From positions 44,445 to 108,444 of the forward strand of contig CAMCMB010000014.1 in assembly GCA_945875845.1 (NCBI GenBank): a DNA stretch of 64,000 nucleotides, given 5' to 3'. This stretch comes from Pirellula staleyi DSM 6068. GTDB lineage: Bacteria > Planctomycetota > Planctomycetia > Pirellulales > Pirellulaceae. Under the pieces are notes generated by a model, which saw only the letters and a program-made list of their open reading frames with translations, made no database searches and was not told the DNA's origin. Position 1 is the stretch's first letter, and each line of letters starts with the position of its first letter. Position numbers and translations under genes: made by a program. Shown one piece after another: positions 9,372 through 17,798 of the stretch.

Positions 9372-11234
9372 ATGACACGAATCAAGTATGTCGTTGCAGC
9401 TCTTGCTCTATCCATACTCGCTTTCGAGGTGGTACGGCAGGTTGGAAAGGAACGTGTGCCTGTTGCGCTGCGTGAGAGTACTCCAACCCCTTTCTCTGTT
9501 CCGCCTACCGAACAATCCAAAGAGTCTTGGTTCACTGATGTTTCTGATGCAGTCCATTTGGATTTCGTCCAAGCGGTAGGGCCCTTCGGGACGCATTTCA
9601 TGCCAGAGATCAACGGCTCTGGCGGCGCACTTTTTGATTGCGACCGGGATGGCGATCTCGATTTATTCCTCGTCAACCTAGGGAAATCCCCCAACGCATC
9701 GCGTGATTTCCCACCGGACGTTAACCTTTCACACAGACTCTATCGACAACAGGCGAACGGCGTTTTTTTGGATGAGACGAAATCATTCGGTTTAAGCAAA
9801 ACCGCCGGTAGCCTAGGCAAGACACAATTGGGAAACGGCTGTGCCATTGGCGACGTCAACAATGATGGCTTTCCTGATATCTACATCACCAACTACGGTC
9901 CAGATCAACTCTATGTGAATCAGGCAGGGACCCAATTTGTCGATGTGACAACTGCGTCAGGACTTGGTTGGGCCGATTGGGGAACAGCTGCGGCCTTTTT
10001 CGATTACGATCGTGACGGTTGGCTCGATTTGATTGTCGTCAACTATTGCGCTGACCCTCGCTATGATCACTCCATCGCCTGTGGATTTACCAAAGGTACG
10101 GTCAGCTACTGCGGACCTCAGAAATTTGAGACCACCATTGATCGCTTGTATCGAAATGAAGGAGCCGCTTCGATTGAGAATGGAGTTCCGAAGTTTACCG
10201 ACGTAACGGAAGCAACTGGGTTGGGCACAAAAACCACATACGGTTTAGGCTTAGCCATCTGCGACTTCGATGGCAACAAGTGGCCGGATGTCTTTATCGC
10301 AAACGACATGGGAGAGAATCGTCTATGGATGAACCAAGGGAATGGTACTTTTCTTGAGGAAGCGATGGAACGTGGTGTCGCGCTGAACGGTGATGGCGTG
10401 AAGCAAGGCTGCATGGGAGTTGCCTGCGCCGACTTTGACCACGATTCTGATTTCGATCTCTTGGTGACGAATTTGGTGACCGAGGGAGCTACTCTCTATG
10501 AAAATGCGGGGAACGGGTTTTTCATGGATAAGTCGCAGTCAGCAGATCTCTTTAGGCTCACCAGGCGACACACGGGTTGGGGCGTGGCTTGGGTTGATCT
10601 CGATCTTGACGGTACGCTCGATCTGCCGATGGTAAACGGCTTTGTGGTCCCGGATGGCTCTATGTTTCCTCCTCATGGCGAGGATACCTTTCAAAATAAA
10701 GTGGTCGAAGTAGCCAACGAGGAGGGCTTTTTGAAAAGATACCATGACAAGAATCAGCTGTTGTTAGGTAACGCAAAAGGGACCTATTCGGACCAAAGCA
10801 ACTTTGCCGGCGAATTCACGCGTTCTGCAAATTCCACCCGCGGTCTCATCTTCGGCGACGTAGATCAAGATGGTGACATTGACTTAATCACAACGGCAAT
10901 CGGTGATCGTGCCCGAATGTACCGCAATGAACTTCCACGCCATGGGCACTGGCTGAAAGTCGATTGTCGGCTACCGGTCTCGGGACGGGACGCGATCGGT
11001 GCGACCGTATGCATCCGCACGGACAAGGGCTCGTGGACTTCTCAAATCGCACCATCGACGAGCTTTTTGTCGAGCAATGAAGCGTGCATTCACTTCGGTC
11101 TCGGCAATGTCGAGCGGATCGAACGGATCGAAGTGGATTGGCCAGATGGTACGTCCGAAATTTTTCCTGGCGTGCTTGTTGATCAGCGGGTGTCGCTGAT
11201 ACAAGGAACCAGTGCTTCCAACTCAAACCACTAA
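9372..11234 (+). CDS. VCBS/FG-GAP exported protein with ASPIC/UnbV domain
   Basis: This is a 620-aa exported protein. The ATG at 9372 (MTRIKYVVAALALSILAF) gives a proper signal peptide, whereas the upstream ATG overlaps the terminator T-run. FG-GAP calcium-binding repeats (FDCDRDGDLDLFLV, GDVNNDGFPDIYI, FDYDRDGWLDLIV) fill about residues 80-510, and an ASPIC/UnbV domain (ACIHFGLGNVERIE, then VDWPDGTSE) closes the protein. It starts a plus-strand run in which the next gene is 10 bases downstream and the one after overlaps, suggesting one transcript with the Amt-like and second VCBS proteins. Confidence 0.9.
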   Translation: MTRIKYVVAALALSILAFEVVRQVGKERVPVALRESTPTPFSVPPTEQSKESWFTDVSDAVHLDFVQAVGPFGTHFMPEINGSGGALFDCDRDGDLDLFLVNLGKSPNASRDFPPDVNLSHRLYRQQANGVFLDETKSFGLSKTAGSLGKTQLGNGCAIGDVNNDGFPDIYITNYGPDQLYVNQAGTQFVDVTTASGLGWADWGTAAAFFDYDRDGWLDLIVVNYCADPRYDHSIACGFTKGTVSYCGPQKFETTIDRLYRNEGAASIENGVPKFTDVTEATGLGTKTTYGLGLAICDFDGNKWPDVFIANDMGENRLWMNQGNGTFLEEAMERGVALNGDGVKQGCMGVACADFDHDSDFDLLVTNLVTEGATLYENAGNGFFMDKSQSADLFRLTRRHTGWGVAWVDLDLDGTLDLPMVNGFVVPDGSMFPPHGEDTFQNKVVEVANEEGFLKRYHDKNQLLLGNAKGTYSDQSNFAGEFTRSANSTRGLIFGDVDQDGDIDLITTAIGDRARMYRNELPRHGHWLKVDCRLPVSGRDAIGATVCIRTDKGSWTSQIAPSTSFLSSNEACIHFGLGNVERIERIEVDWPDGTSEIFPGVLVDQRVSLIQGTSASNSNH

Positions 11235-11244
11235 ACCAGCGATC

Positions 11245-12777
11245 ATGCGTACGTTTCAGCTTTACCTTTGGCCCATTAGCATGCATTTCGGTTTTTTGAG
11301 TCTGGTACTGCTCACGCATGCATCGACTCTTTTTTCTCAGGAACCTGTACCTGGACCACCGTTGTTGCAGGAAACTGCTCCCCCTCCCATTACCGATCGC
11401 ACGGAGGATCAGGTCGCAAAATTTCTTGCCAACGTTCCTACCTCAGAACCGTCTGGACCAGTACCTGGGCTTCGCGTTTGGCGGTCCGAAGTTTTTCGGT
11501 CTGGCGACATTCTCAGTGTGGTTGTAGCCATCTGTGTTGCACTTTGTTTGATAGCGCCAGGTGTTTATTTGTTTTATTCTTCGTTGCAAGGTGCGTCGTT
11601 GAATTTGGAACGCCTCAGTAAAAGCGTCAGCCTGTTGTGCATTTTGTCGATGGCGTGGGTTTTGTTGTTTTATTCGCTCGCCTTTTCTCGAAATGCCCAC
11701 ACATATGGAGTTCTTGAGAGGGAAGTCGATGTCATGGATCGCAAAATAGCGCCTGGCAACATCTACATTGGTGAGCTAACTCATTCAGCCTTTGGCGGCC
11801 TAGGTTCGATGTGGGCCGCGGGCAACGTGCAACATCCTTTGAGACGCATTGGTGATCAGGTTCCACACATCTTGTTTATGACCTTTCAAATGATGATTTA
11901 TTTGCAAGCCATCGTGCCTCTTTGCATCGTTGCCAGCAAAGGGATCGGGGAATGGGCGGCGATTCCATTTTGGTTGCTTTGGAGTGTCGGCGTCTATGTG
12001 CCGCTTTGCTATTGGACACAGGGTGGCGGATGGCTTGCGGAGTGTGTCGATGCGAGCAGCGTAATTCCAGTGCATTTAGCCACAGGTTTCACCGCTTTAG
12101 GGCTCTGGTGGATCAAAACGCCATCGAATGCGCTGGTCGAAAAAGCTTCTCATCCGATAGGGTTAGTGTCCGGATGGCTACTGTGGATTGCGGGGATGCT
12201 GGTGCTGGGAGGTTGTCGAACGCTGATGGACCCAGGCTGGACACCTGACTTGCCCAATTTCTTTCTAGCGGGATGCATGGGCCATTTGACATGGGCCGGT
12301 TTGCAATCAAAGGCGTCTGGCAATCGAGGCAGTTTGCTTTGGCTGTTTGGTCCGATAACGGGAATGGTGGCCATATCGTCTGGCAGTGCGAGCGTATCTC
12401 CCGAGTTTGCCATCGTGATTGGTTTTTTGGGATCCTTAGCAGCACGACTTACACTTCTCATCAAGAAGAACGAACCTGTAAGCCTACTGTGGCTCGTGTT
12501 TGCGGTTCATGGCGTCAGTGCCTTAACGGGACTGATTCTGACCGGCGTATTTGCAAGTACGGAAGTAGCAGGGAACGATATTTCTGGCAAACCCATTGCT
12601 GGGTTGTTCAACGGGAACGTAGAGTTGCTGCGGGTCCAATTGCTGACCGGTGCGGTTTCGGGGGTCGTAGCGTTCATTGGAGGTATTCTTATAATGCCGT
12701 TAGCCAGTTTTTTCGGGGCGATTTTGAAGCGATTCTTCAAGCATTCGATTGTAGGTGTCTCAAGTGATTCAATCTGA
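11245..12777 (+). CDS. Divergent Amt/Rh-type transporter-like membrane protein
   Basis: A 510-aa polytopic protein has a signal-like N-terminus, a proline-rich linker and then about 11 hydrophobic segments in the order of ammonium transporters. Recognisable landmarks are SGDILSVVV before helix 1, FQMMIYLQAIVP, GGGWLAECVD, PVHLATGF (first pore His) and HGVSALTGLILTGVF (second pore His). Against EcAmtB numbering the twin His and the Asp160 equivalent are kept, but the Phe107 position is Ile, the Trp148 position is Gln, and the GWFGFNAGS segment with Phe215 is replaced by a Gly/Met/Leu-rich stretch. It may not be a normal ammonium channel. It sits between two VCBS/ASPIC genes and overlaps the downstream one by 23 bases. 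Confidence 0.75.
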   Translation: MRTFQLYLWPISMHFGFLSLVLLTHASTLFSQEPVPGPPLLQETAPPPITDRTEDQVAKFLANVPTSEPSGPVPGLRVWRSEVFRSGDILSVVVAICVALCLIAPGVYLFYSSLQGASLNLERLSKSVSLLCILSMAWVLLFYSLAFSRNAHTYGVLEREVDVMDRKIAPGNIYIGELTHSAFGGLGSMWAAGNVQHPLRRIGDQVPHILFMTFQMMIYLQAIVPLCIVASKGIGEWAAIPFWLLWSVGVYVPLCYWTQGGGWLAECVDASSVIPVHLATGFTALGLWWIKTPSNALVEKASHPIGLVSGWLLWIAGMLVLGGCRTLMDPGWTPDLPNFFLAGCMGHLTWAGLQSKASGNRGSLLWLFGPITGMVAISSGSASVSPEFAIVIGFLGSLAARLTLLIKKNEPVSLLWLVFAVHGVSALTGLILTGVFASTEVAGNDISGKPIAGLFNGNVELLRVQLLTGAVSGVVAFIGGILIMPLASFFGAILKRFFKHSIVGVSSDSI

Positions 12778-15043
12778 TCGGAAAAAGCAAAGGCGTTACG
12801 GATGGTTAGGTGCAACGATTTGTTTGGCGTTGGGAGGCTGCAACTCGAAACCATCCGACTTGGCATCGGGAACCCTTTCGAAAGGAAACGACAGGAATCC
12901 AACGAAGAGCCTGACAGCGCCGGCTCCGCAGCCCAAAACAGAGCCCGTCCCTTTGGACGAATTTCAGCAAAGTCATGAACGCATGCTGACAACGCTAAAG
13001 GCAGTCGATAAGCAATCGCAACTAGATCACCCTTTCCTCGGCGTACGGCCGCTCAAGATGGCTGAGCTCGCATTAAAGACCAGCGGCCCGAGCGCATCCG
13101 CTTGGGATAAAAGTGTCATGCATGGCCTCTATGGCCAGCAATTATTGCGAGCAGGAAGGACCAAGGAAGCGCTCGAGCAAATGCAAACGTCGACAGACTT
13201 GGTCGATAGCCTGGGTGATTCCATTCAGCTAAAAATCAAGCAACAGATTTACTATCTTCTGGGGGTCGCTTACCTCCGTGACGCGGAAACCGTCAACTGC
13301 GTTCACTGCATCAATGGAGAGCGTTGCTTGTTTCCAGTTAGCGGAGAAGGTGTTCATGACGACAAATCGAGCAGTATGGGCGCCATTCGGTACTTCGAAA
13401 AAGCCCTTGAGCTTGCCCCGGGCGATCTCAAGTCCCGCTGGCTGCTCAATGTGGCTTACATGACCATCGGCGAGCATCCGAGCAAAGTGCCGGCGCAATA
13501 TCTTATTGACCCAACCAAGTTTTCAGGAGGGCTATCGCCTGTTGGAGAGTTTACCAACAAAGCAAAGGAACTGAATGTCAACATCAAGGGCTGCGCGGGC
13601 GGAGTCATTATCGATGATTTGGATGGCGATCTGGATTTGGACGTTGTCTTCTCGACCTGGGAAACCAACGGTTCACTGCGTTATCTTGTGAACAATGGCG
13701 ACAACACCTTTCGCGACGAAACAGAGCAAGCCAATTTGAGCGGGATCTTGGGCGGCCTTAACTTGGTCCAAGCGGATTACGACAACGATGGCGATATCGA
13801 TATTCTAGTTTTGAGAGGAGCTTGGCTGGAAAATCACGGCCGACATCCCAAGTCGCTGCTTCGCAATGATGGCAAGGGGCATTTTTTGGACGTCACCTAC
13901 GCGGTTGGTTTGGGCAACGAGATGTTTCCCACTCAGACTGCTTCCTGGGCAGACTTTGATCATGACGGCGATTTGGATCTGTACGTCGGCCATGAGGGTT
14001 TCCCGAGCCAGTTGTTTCAAAACGATGGAGCAGGAAGATTCAAGGATATCGCGTCAGCTGCCGGAGTTGTGAATGGTCTACCGACCAAAGGGGTGGCTTG
14101 GGGTGACTACGACGGCGATAGCTGGCCCGATATTTACGTGTCCAACTTGGGTGGCCGAAACTCGCTCTATCGCAATCAGCGCGATGGAACCTTTGTCGAT
14201 ATGGCTACCGAGCTAAAAGTCGATGGACCTCATTACAGTTTCCCAATTTGGTTTTGGGATGCGAACAACGATGGTTTCTTAGATTTGTACGTTTCGAGTT
14301 ACAAGCCAGGAGTGGAACATGTCGTTCGTGACTACCTCGGTCAAGCGGGCGAGAACGAACCAGACGCATTCTACTTCGGCACTCCTGATGGAAAATTCGA
14401 GGAGCGCAGAGAGTCGTTGGGCTTTAGCCGTGTGACGCAACCCATGGGTATCAACGCTGGGGATATCGACAACGATGGTTTTCTCGACATGTACCTTGGG
14501 ACTGGTTATGTGGATTACGAAGGATTGATCCCTAATCTTATGTTCCACAACCAGCAAGGGAAGAAATTGGTCGACATTACCTTTTCTGCTCGGGTCGGGC
14601 ACTTGCAAAAAGGACACGGTGTTGCATTCGCCGATTTCGATCACGACGGTGACGTTGATATCTTTGCAGTCATGGGCGGTTGGTTTACAGGTGACGCATT
14701 TGCAAGGGCCGCATTCGTCAATCCTGGTACGGACAATCACTGGCTTTACGTTCGTTTGGTTGGAACCGAATCAAACCGATTCGGTGTCGGTTGCCGAGTC
14801 CGAGCAACACTGAAGAACAGCGATGAAACCAAACGAAACGTCTATCGTTGGATGGACTCCGGAGGAAGCTTCGGCGCCAATCCACTTCGTATTCATTTGG
14901 GACTAGGTAGCAATGAAACGATCGAGGAATTGGAAGTGTTCTGGCCAAAGACCGGCAAGAGCCAAATTCTAAAAGATATCCCGGCAAATCAGTTCATTGA
15001 AATTACCGAAGGTAGCGAGGGCGGGCGATCTCTAAAGTACTGA
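12755..15043 (+). CDS. TPR-VCBS-ASPIC lipoprotein
   Basis: This is a 762-aa lipoprotein with a lipobox ending at Cys29 (LALGGC). TPR-like helices occupy about residues 110-235 and include a Cys-rich insertion (NCVHCINGERCLFPVSG) seen in TPR/ASPIC family members. FG-GAP repeats follow at about 280-660 (DYDNDGDIDILV, FDHDGDLDLYVG, WDANNDGFLDLYV), then an ASPIC/UnbV domain (LGLGSNETIEELEVFWP). The start overlaps the end of the Amt-like gene by 23 bases, indicating translational coupling. The protein probably sits on a membrane facing the periplasm or outside; its partner or ligand is unknown. Confidence 0.9.
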   Translation: MSQVIQSDRKKQRRYGWLGATICLALGGCNSKPSDLASGTLSKGNDRNPTKSLTAPAPQPKTEPVPLDEFQQSHERMLTTLKAVDKQSQLDHPFLGVRPLKMAELALKTSGPSASAWDKSVMHGLYGQQLLRAGRTKEALEQMQTSTDLVDSLGDSIQLKIKQQIYYLLGVAYLRDAETVNCVHCINGERCLFPVSGEGVHDDKSSSMGAIRYFEKALELAPGDLKSRWLLNVAYMTIGEHPSKVPAQYLIDPTKFSGGLSPVGEFTNKAKELNVNIKGCAGGVIIDDLDGDLDLDVVFSTWETNGSLRYLVNNGDNTFRDETEQANLSGILGGLNLVQADYDNDGDIDILVLRGAWLENHGRHPKSLLRNDGKGHFLDVTYAVGLGNEMFPTQTASWADFDHDGDLDLYVGHEGFPSQLFQNDGAGRFKDIASAAGVVNGLPTKGVAWGDYDGDSWPDIYVSNLGGRNSLYRNQRDGTFVDMATELKVDGPHYSFPIWFWDANNDGFLDLYVSSYKPGVEHVVRDYLGQAGENEPDAFYFGTPDGKFEERRESLGFSRVTQPMGINAGDIDNDGFLDMYLGTGYVDYEGLIPNLMFHNQQGKKLVDITFSARVGHLQKGHGVAFADFDHDGDVDIFAVMGGWFTGDAFARAAFVNPGTDNHWLYVRLVGTESNRFGVGCRVRATLKNSDETKRNVYRWMDSGGSFGANPLRIHLGLGSNETIEELEVFWPKTGKSQILKDIPANQFIEITEGSEGGRSLKY

Positions 15044-15116
15044 CCGCTTAGCTCTAAAAACTTGGTAGAAAGATCGAACGCAGAAAAAAGAATGCAGACC
15101 TCTTGTCGATGGCGAA

Positions 15117-15236
15117 ATGAGTTGGTTCATGAGTTGGGTCGAGTCGATTGCCCGCCGCCTCAAGATGGAATCAACCATGCGTCCACGCGGACGCAAACGC
15201 ATTCGAATCCCCAAAGAGGCCATCAAAGAGGCCTGA
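15117..15236 (+). pseudogene. Short coding fragment of unknown origin
   Basis: A 39-codon frame (MSWFMSWVESIARRLKM, then a basic PRGRKRIRIPKEA) ends at a TGA just before a CTGACCCC motif of the kind that borders planctomycete repeats. The frame is also open upstream of the ATG. The strongly basic C-terminus looks like the tail of a larger nucleic-acid-binding or transposase protein, but the family is not recognised. It may be a remnant rather than a gene. Confidence 0.25.
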
Positions 15237-15575
15237 CCCCTTTGTTTCGGACCACCTTGAACCCGTGGGAGAGCTCAGCTAAACGAATGTGGGGACGTTA
15301 ACATGCCTTTCGCGTACGACTGTGGAAAGCGGATTCGCTTGGCAACTACTTCAAAAGCAACGAGCGGTAGGGACTGGCGTGTGGAGTGCTGACGGGATGA
15401 CCGGTGTGTTACTGATATTTGCCGTGGTAATAACGACAATTTGTTCAGGAGGACTTTTGGGAATTTTGTGAGCAATTTTGTGGGTTGTTGGTTTTTCGCA
15501 GGTTCCTGACCCAAGTCTACCCTTCGTCGCTGCGTTAGACGATTTCGAAAGACAGCTGGAGTACCTCAAGTCGCC

Positions 15576-15713
15576 TTAGGTGCCGCCGAACGATGGCAGC
15601 TTTTTGTTCCGCTGTGAATTTTCTACGTGAATGGGTCATGGAAATCTCTCCGGTAAAAAGGTTATGTTAATCTATTCAACGGAAATTCCACTTCCTACTG
15701 GAGCAAGACACTC
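15576..15713 (-). mobile_element. Inverted, truncated copy of the 7123-7260 IS-like block
   Basis: The reverse complement matches 7123-7260 base for base apart from a few substitutions. It contains the same leader, the same ATG and the first ~20 codons of the transposase OrfA-like frame, after which similarity stops abruptly. It overlaps by three bases (CTC) the start of the direct repeat block at 15711, so two pieces that are about 360 bases apart at the 7-kb locus are joined here with one inverted. Confidence 0.75.
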
Positions 15714-15839
15714 CCTTCCATTCCGATTTTGGCTTATGCGATAAACCTTCGCCGCACGATGCGGCGAAATCCTTTAAGCAGGATGCGTTACCACTGCGTT
15801 AGCCAAGCGCGGAACATTCCATTTGCCGGTGAACCGAGA
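15711..15839 (+). repeat. 129-bp block repeated from 7618-7745
   Basis: Direct copy of the block at 7618-7745, with the same GC-rich hairpin (GCCGCACGATGCGGC) and GTTAGCC-containing end. Similarity ends where GAACCGAGA runs into unrelated sequence. Confidence 0.75.
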
Positions 15840-16057
15840 CAGTTTTGGCGAAAAACGCCGGTGGCAGCGACATGTAAAACCTGACCATCGCGTCCCGCAG
15901 TGCAACTGGTTGAATGCGATAGTTCGTTTGCGTCTAACTCCCAAACTCTCCTGCTGTGGCCAAAAGATCGGCCCGATGGAATCTGCCAGACAGTCATGCT
16001 TCCCTTCTTGAAGCTCCTCGCCGATGGCCAGAAATGGAAAATGCGGGATGTGCGTTG

Positions 16058-17449
16058 TTAGAAGTCGATCTTCGCCCGAAGACCGAATAGAAGCGACGAG
16101 TCTGCCCGTTGGCGGAACGGATCAAGGACTTGAAGATCTGGCGTTATCTGACACCAAGGGGTCGCCTGCATGTTGTAGTACAGTTCGACCCCTTTTTCAT
16201 TCTGTAACGGCAACAGGTTTGGAGCGAGATTTTTTAGTGGATCGCTTACACCAACGTAAAAATAACCGACGCCGAAAGTGTCTGCTTTCCGTTCTGCAAA
16301 CGGGCTGTTTCCACTAATGCCCGCACTGGCAAACCAATTGATTGGGCTTGGGTTGTTGTCCGCAATTCCGAGGTTACCGAATACGCCCCATTTCCGTTTA
16401 GGGTCATCGGGTGAAACGTGGAGTGCCTGATCAAAATTGTAGGCCAAGCACCACGAGCCGGATTTCGGAGTCGACACGATGACCAATCCGTCAATTGGAT
16501 CGAGGTAAGCGGACGGATTAAGGTTTGTGTACGTTCCGCTACTGTAGGTTCCCGAAACGCCTTGGTGACCGGGCAGACCGAAGAAATTGGTCTGCGGATT
16601 TAACTGAGCGAAGACCGTTGCCCCGTTGTCGAAGAACGTATCAAACCCGCTCACGGTCGGTGTGTTGTTCGTGTCGAATACGGCCGCTGCGAGCAATGGC
16701 TCCATGTTCTCGAGGTAGGCATAGCCCGCTCCGAAGGTCGAATAGGGAACTGTGCGAGCATAAACGGGGTTTAACATCAGCGCGGTGTTTTGGAATCCGT
16801 TGAGACCGCCCGCGCCTGTGATCGGCTGTTTGAAATCGTCCAGCGTGTTGATCTTCCCTGCGTAGACCATGGAGTTCTCAGACAAGAACTGGGTTAATTT
16901 CACTCCCGTCAACGCGGTGATCGATCCGTTCGGTTTGGGCACCGCCATCATCAGGTTGACCGGCAACAGAGCACCCGTGATCGAATTGGCCGACTCACCG
17001 TATCGGGTTTCCCCGTGCAAAGTGATGAAGGACCCTTTCGAGAGTCCAGCTTTTTCGCCGTCCACGTTCAGGAAGTAGTCGTTGCGGCCACCGTATTGAA
17101 ACGCTTGCTCAAGGCCACCGCTGGTTACACCCTGATGGTACTGGGTATTGCTGACATCAAATGTGATTCCGTTTCCCGCAAGCGCAGATCGGGTGCCGAA
17201 CCAATCACCCGTTAACTTCGGTCGTTTGTACCATGGCCCACCAAACAGCGATGACTGGGTTTGCGTCAAAGAATCAGGTTCGGTGATCTCTGAACTACCC
17301 GTGGGCTCAGTTTCGGTCACAAACGGAGGCTGAGTCATTGGCATTGAGAGATTGGTCGACTCTTGGGCCTGCGCCGATACGGCGACAATGTAAACTGCGA
17401 CTGCTTGCAGAATGCAGGCGGAATTTGTGTATCGAGAAAAGGTCAGCAT
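16058..17449 (-). CDS. OprB-type carbohydrate-selective porin
   Basis: This 463-aa outer-membrane protein starts with a Sec signal peptide (cleavage likely after SAQAQ near residue 29). The mature part has the OprB pattern: LTGDWFGTRSALAGNGITFD near residue 80, repeated Gly/aromatic beta-strands, a YNFDQ and KWGVFGNLGIADNNPSP region, and a terminal strand ending in Phe (LLFGLRAKIDF), the usual Bam recognition end. OprB porins are 16-strand channels for sugars and related solutes. It lies upstream of nothing on its strand but follows the sulfatase at 17799-19205 in the same direction, suggesting a joint role in taking up a sulfated or sugar-like substrate. Confidence 0.85.
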   Translation of the reverse strand: MLTFSRYTNSACILQAVAVYIVAVSAQAQESTNLSMPMTQPPFVTETEPTGSSEITEPDSLTQTQSSLFGGPWYKRPKLTGDWFGTRSALAGNGITFDVSNTQYHQGVTSGGLEQAFQYGGRNDYFLNVDGEKAGLSKGSFITLHGETRYGESANSITGALLPVNLMMAVPKPNGSITALTGVKLTQFLSENSMVYAGKINTLDDFKQPITGAGGLNGFQNTALMLNPVYARTVPYSTFGAGYAYLENMEPLLAAAVFDTNNTPTVSGFDTFFDNGATVFAQLNPQTNFFGLPGHQGVSGTYSSGTYTNLNPSAYLDPIDGLVIVSTPKSGSWCLAYNFDQALHVSPDDPKRKWGVFGNLGIADNNPSPINWFASAGISGNSPFAERKADTFGVGYFYVGVSDPLKNLAPNLLPLQNEKGVELYYNMQATPWCQITPDLQVLDPFRQRADSSLLFGLRAKIDF

Positions 17450-17798
17450 CGAACAGGCTTCCAGATTAGGATAAGCAGCGCCACCAGAAACGATATAAGC
17501 GGGATTTCGGGTTTTATCGAACGCCAGTTCGGATTGGGATTATTGGCTGTGAAAGATGTGCTTAAAACATCGAGAAAAGCGGGCCGGTTATAATGATTAG
17601 CAAACTTCGACGACCGTTGCTAGCACGAGTTGCCAATACTCGGCATGCGTCCATGGTTATATTTAGGGAACGACTGAGTCACCTCCGAAACACCCTCCAC
17701 TAGGTGGCAGTGGGATAAAAAACCTGACCCATGCGTCCCGTGTGAGCATTGCCCCTCGGCCAGCACTGCAGGTATTCTTGTGGTGCAAGTGAATTGCA
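17450..17798. other. Spacer between sulfatase and porin genes
   Basis: About 350 bases without a gene. The only notable item is the motif AAAACCTGACCCATGCGTCCC near 17718, a relative of the one near 15880. No clear terminator or promoter is seen. Confidence 0.5.

Larger units (their letters stand above)
15044..16057. other. Gene-poor spacer holding repeat and IS fragments
   Basis: About 1 kb between the VCBS operon and the convergent porin gene. It holds a short coding-like fragment (15117-15236), the inverted IS-like block (15576-15713), the direct repeat block (15711-15839), and a short motif AAACCTGACC-(N)-GCGTCCCG near 15880 that recurs near 17720. No intact gene is supported. Confidence 0.6.

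Noticed and set aside
15289..15471. Frame with a hydrophobic end (MTGVLLIFAVVITTICSGG)
   Set aside because: It could encode a membrane micropeptide, but it lies in a repeat-filled spacer with no ribosome site or partner gene.
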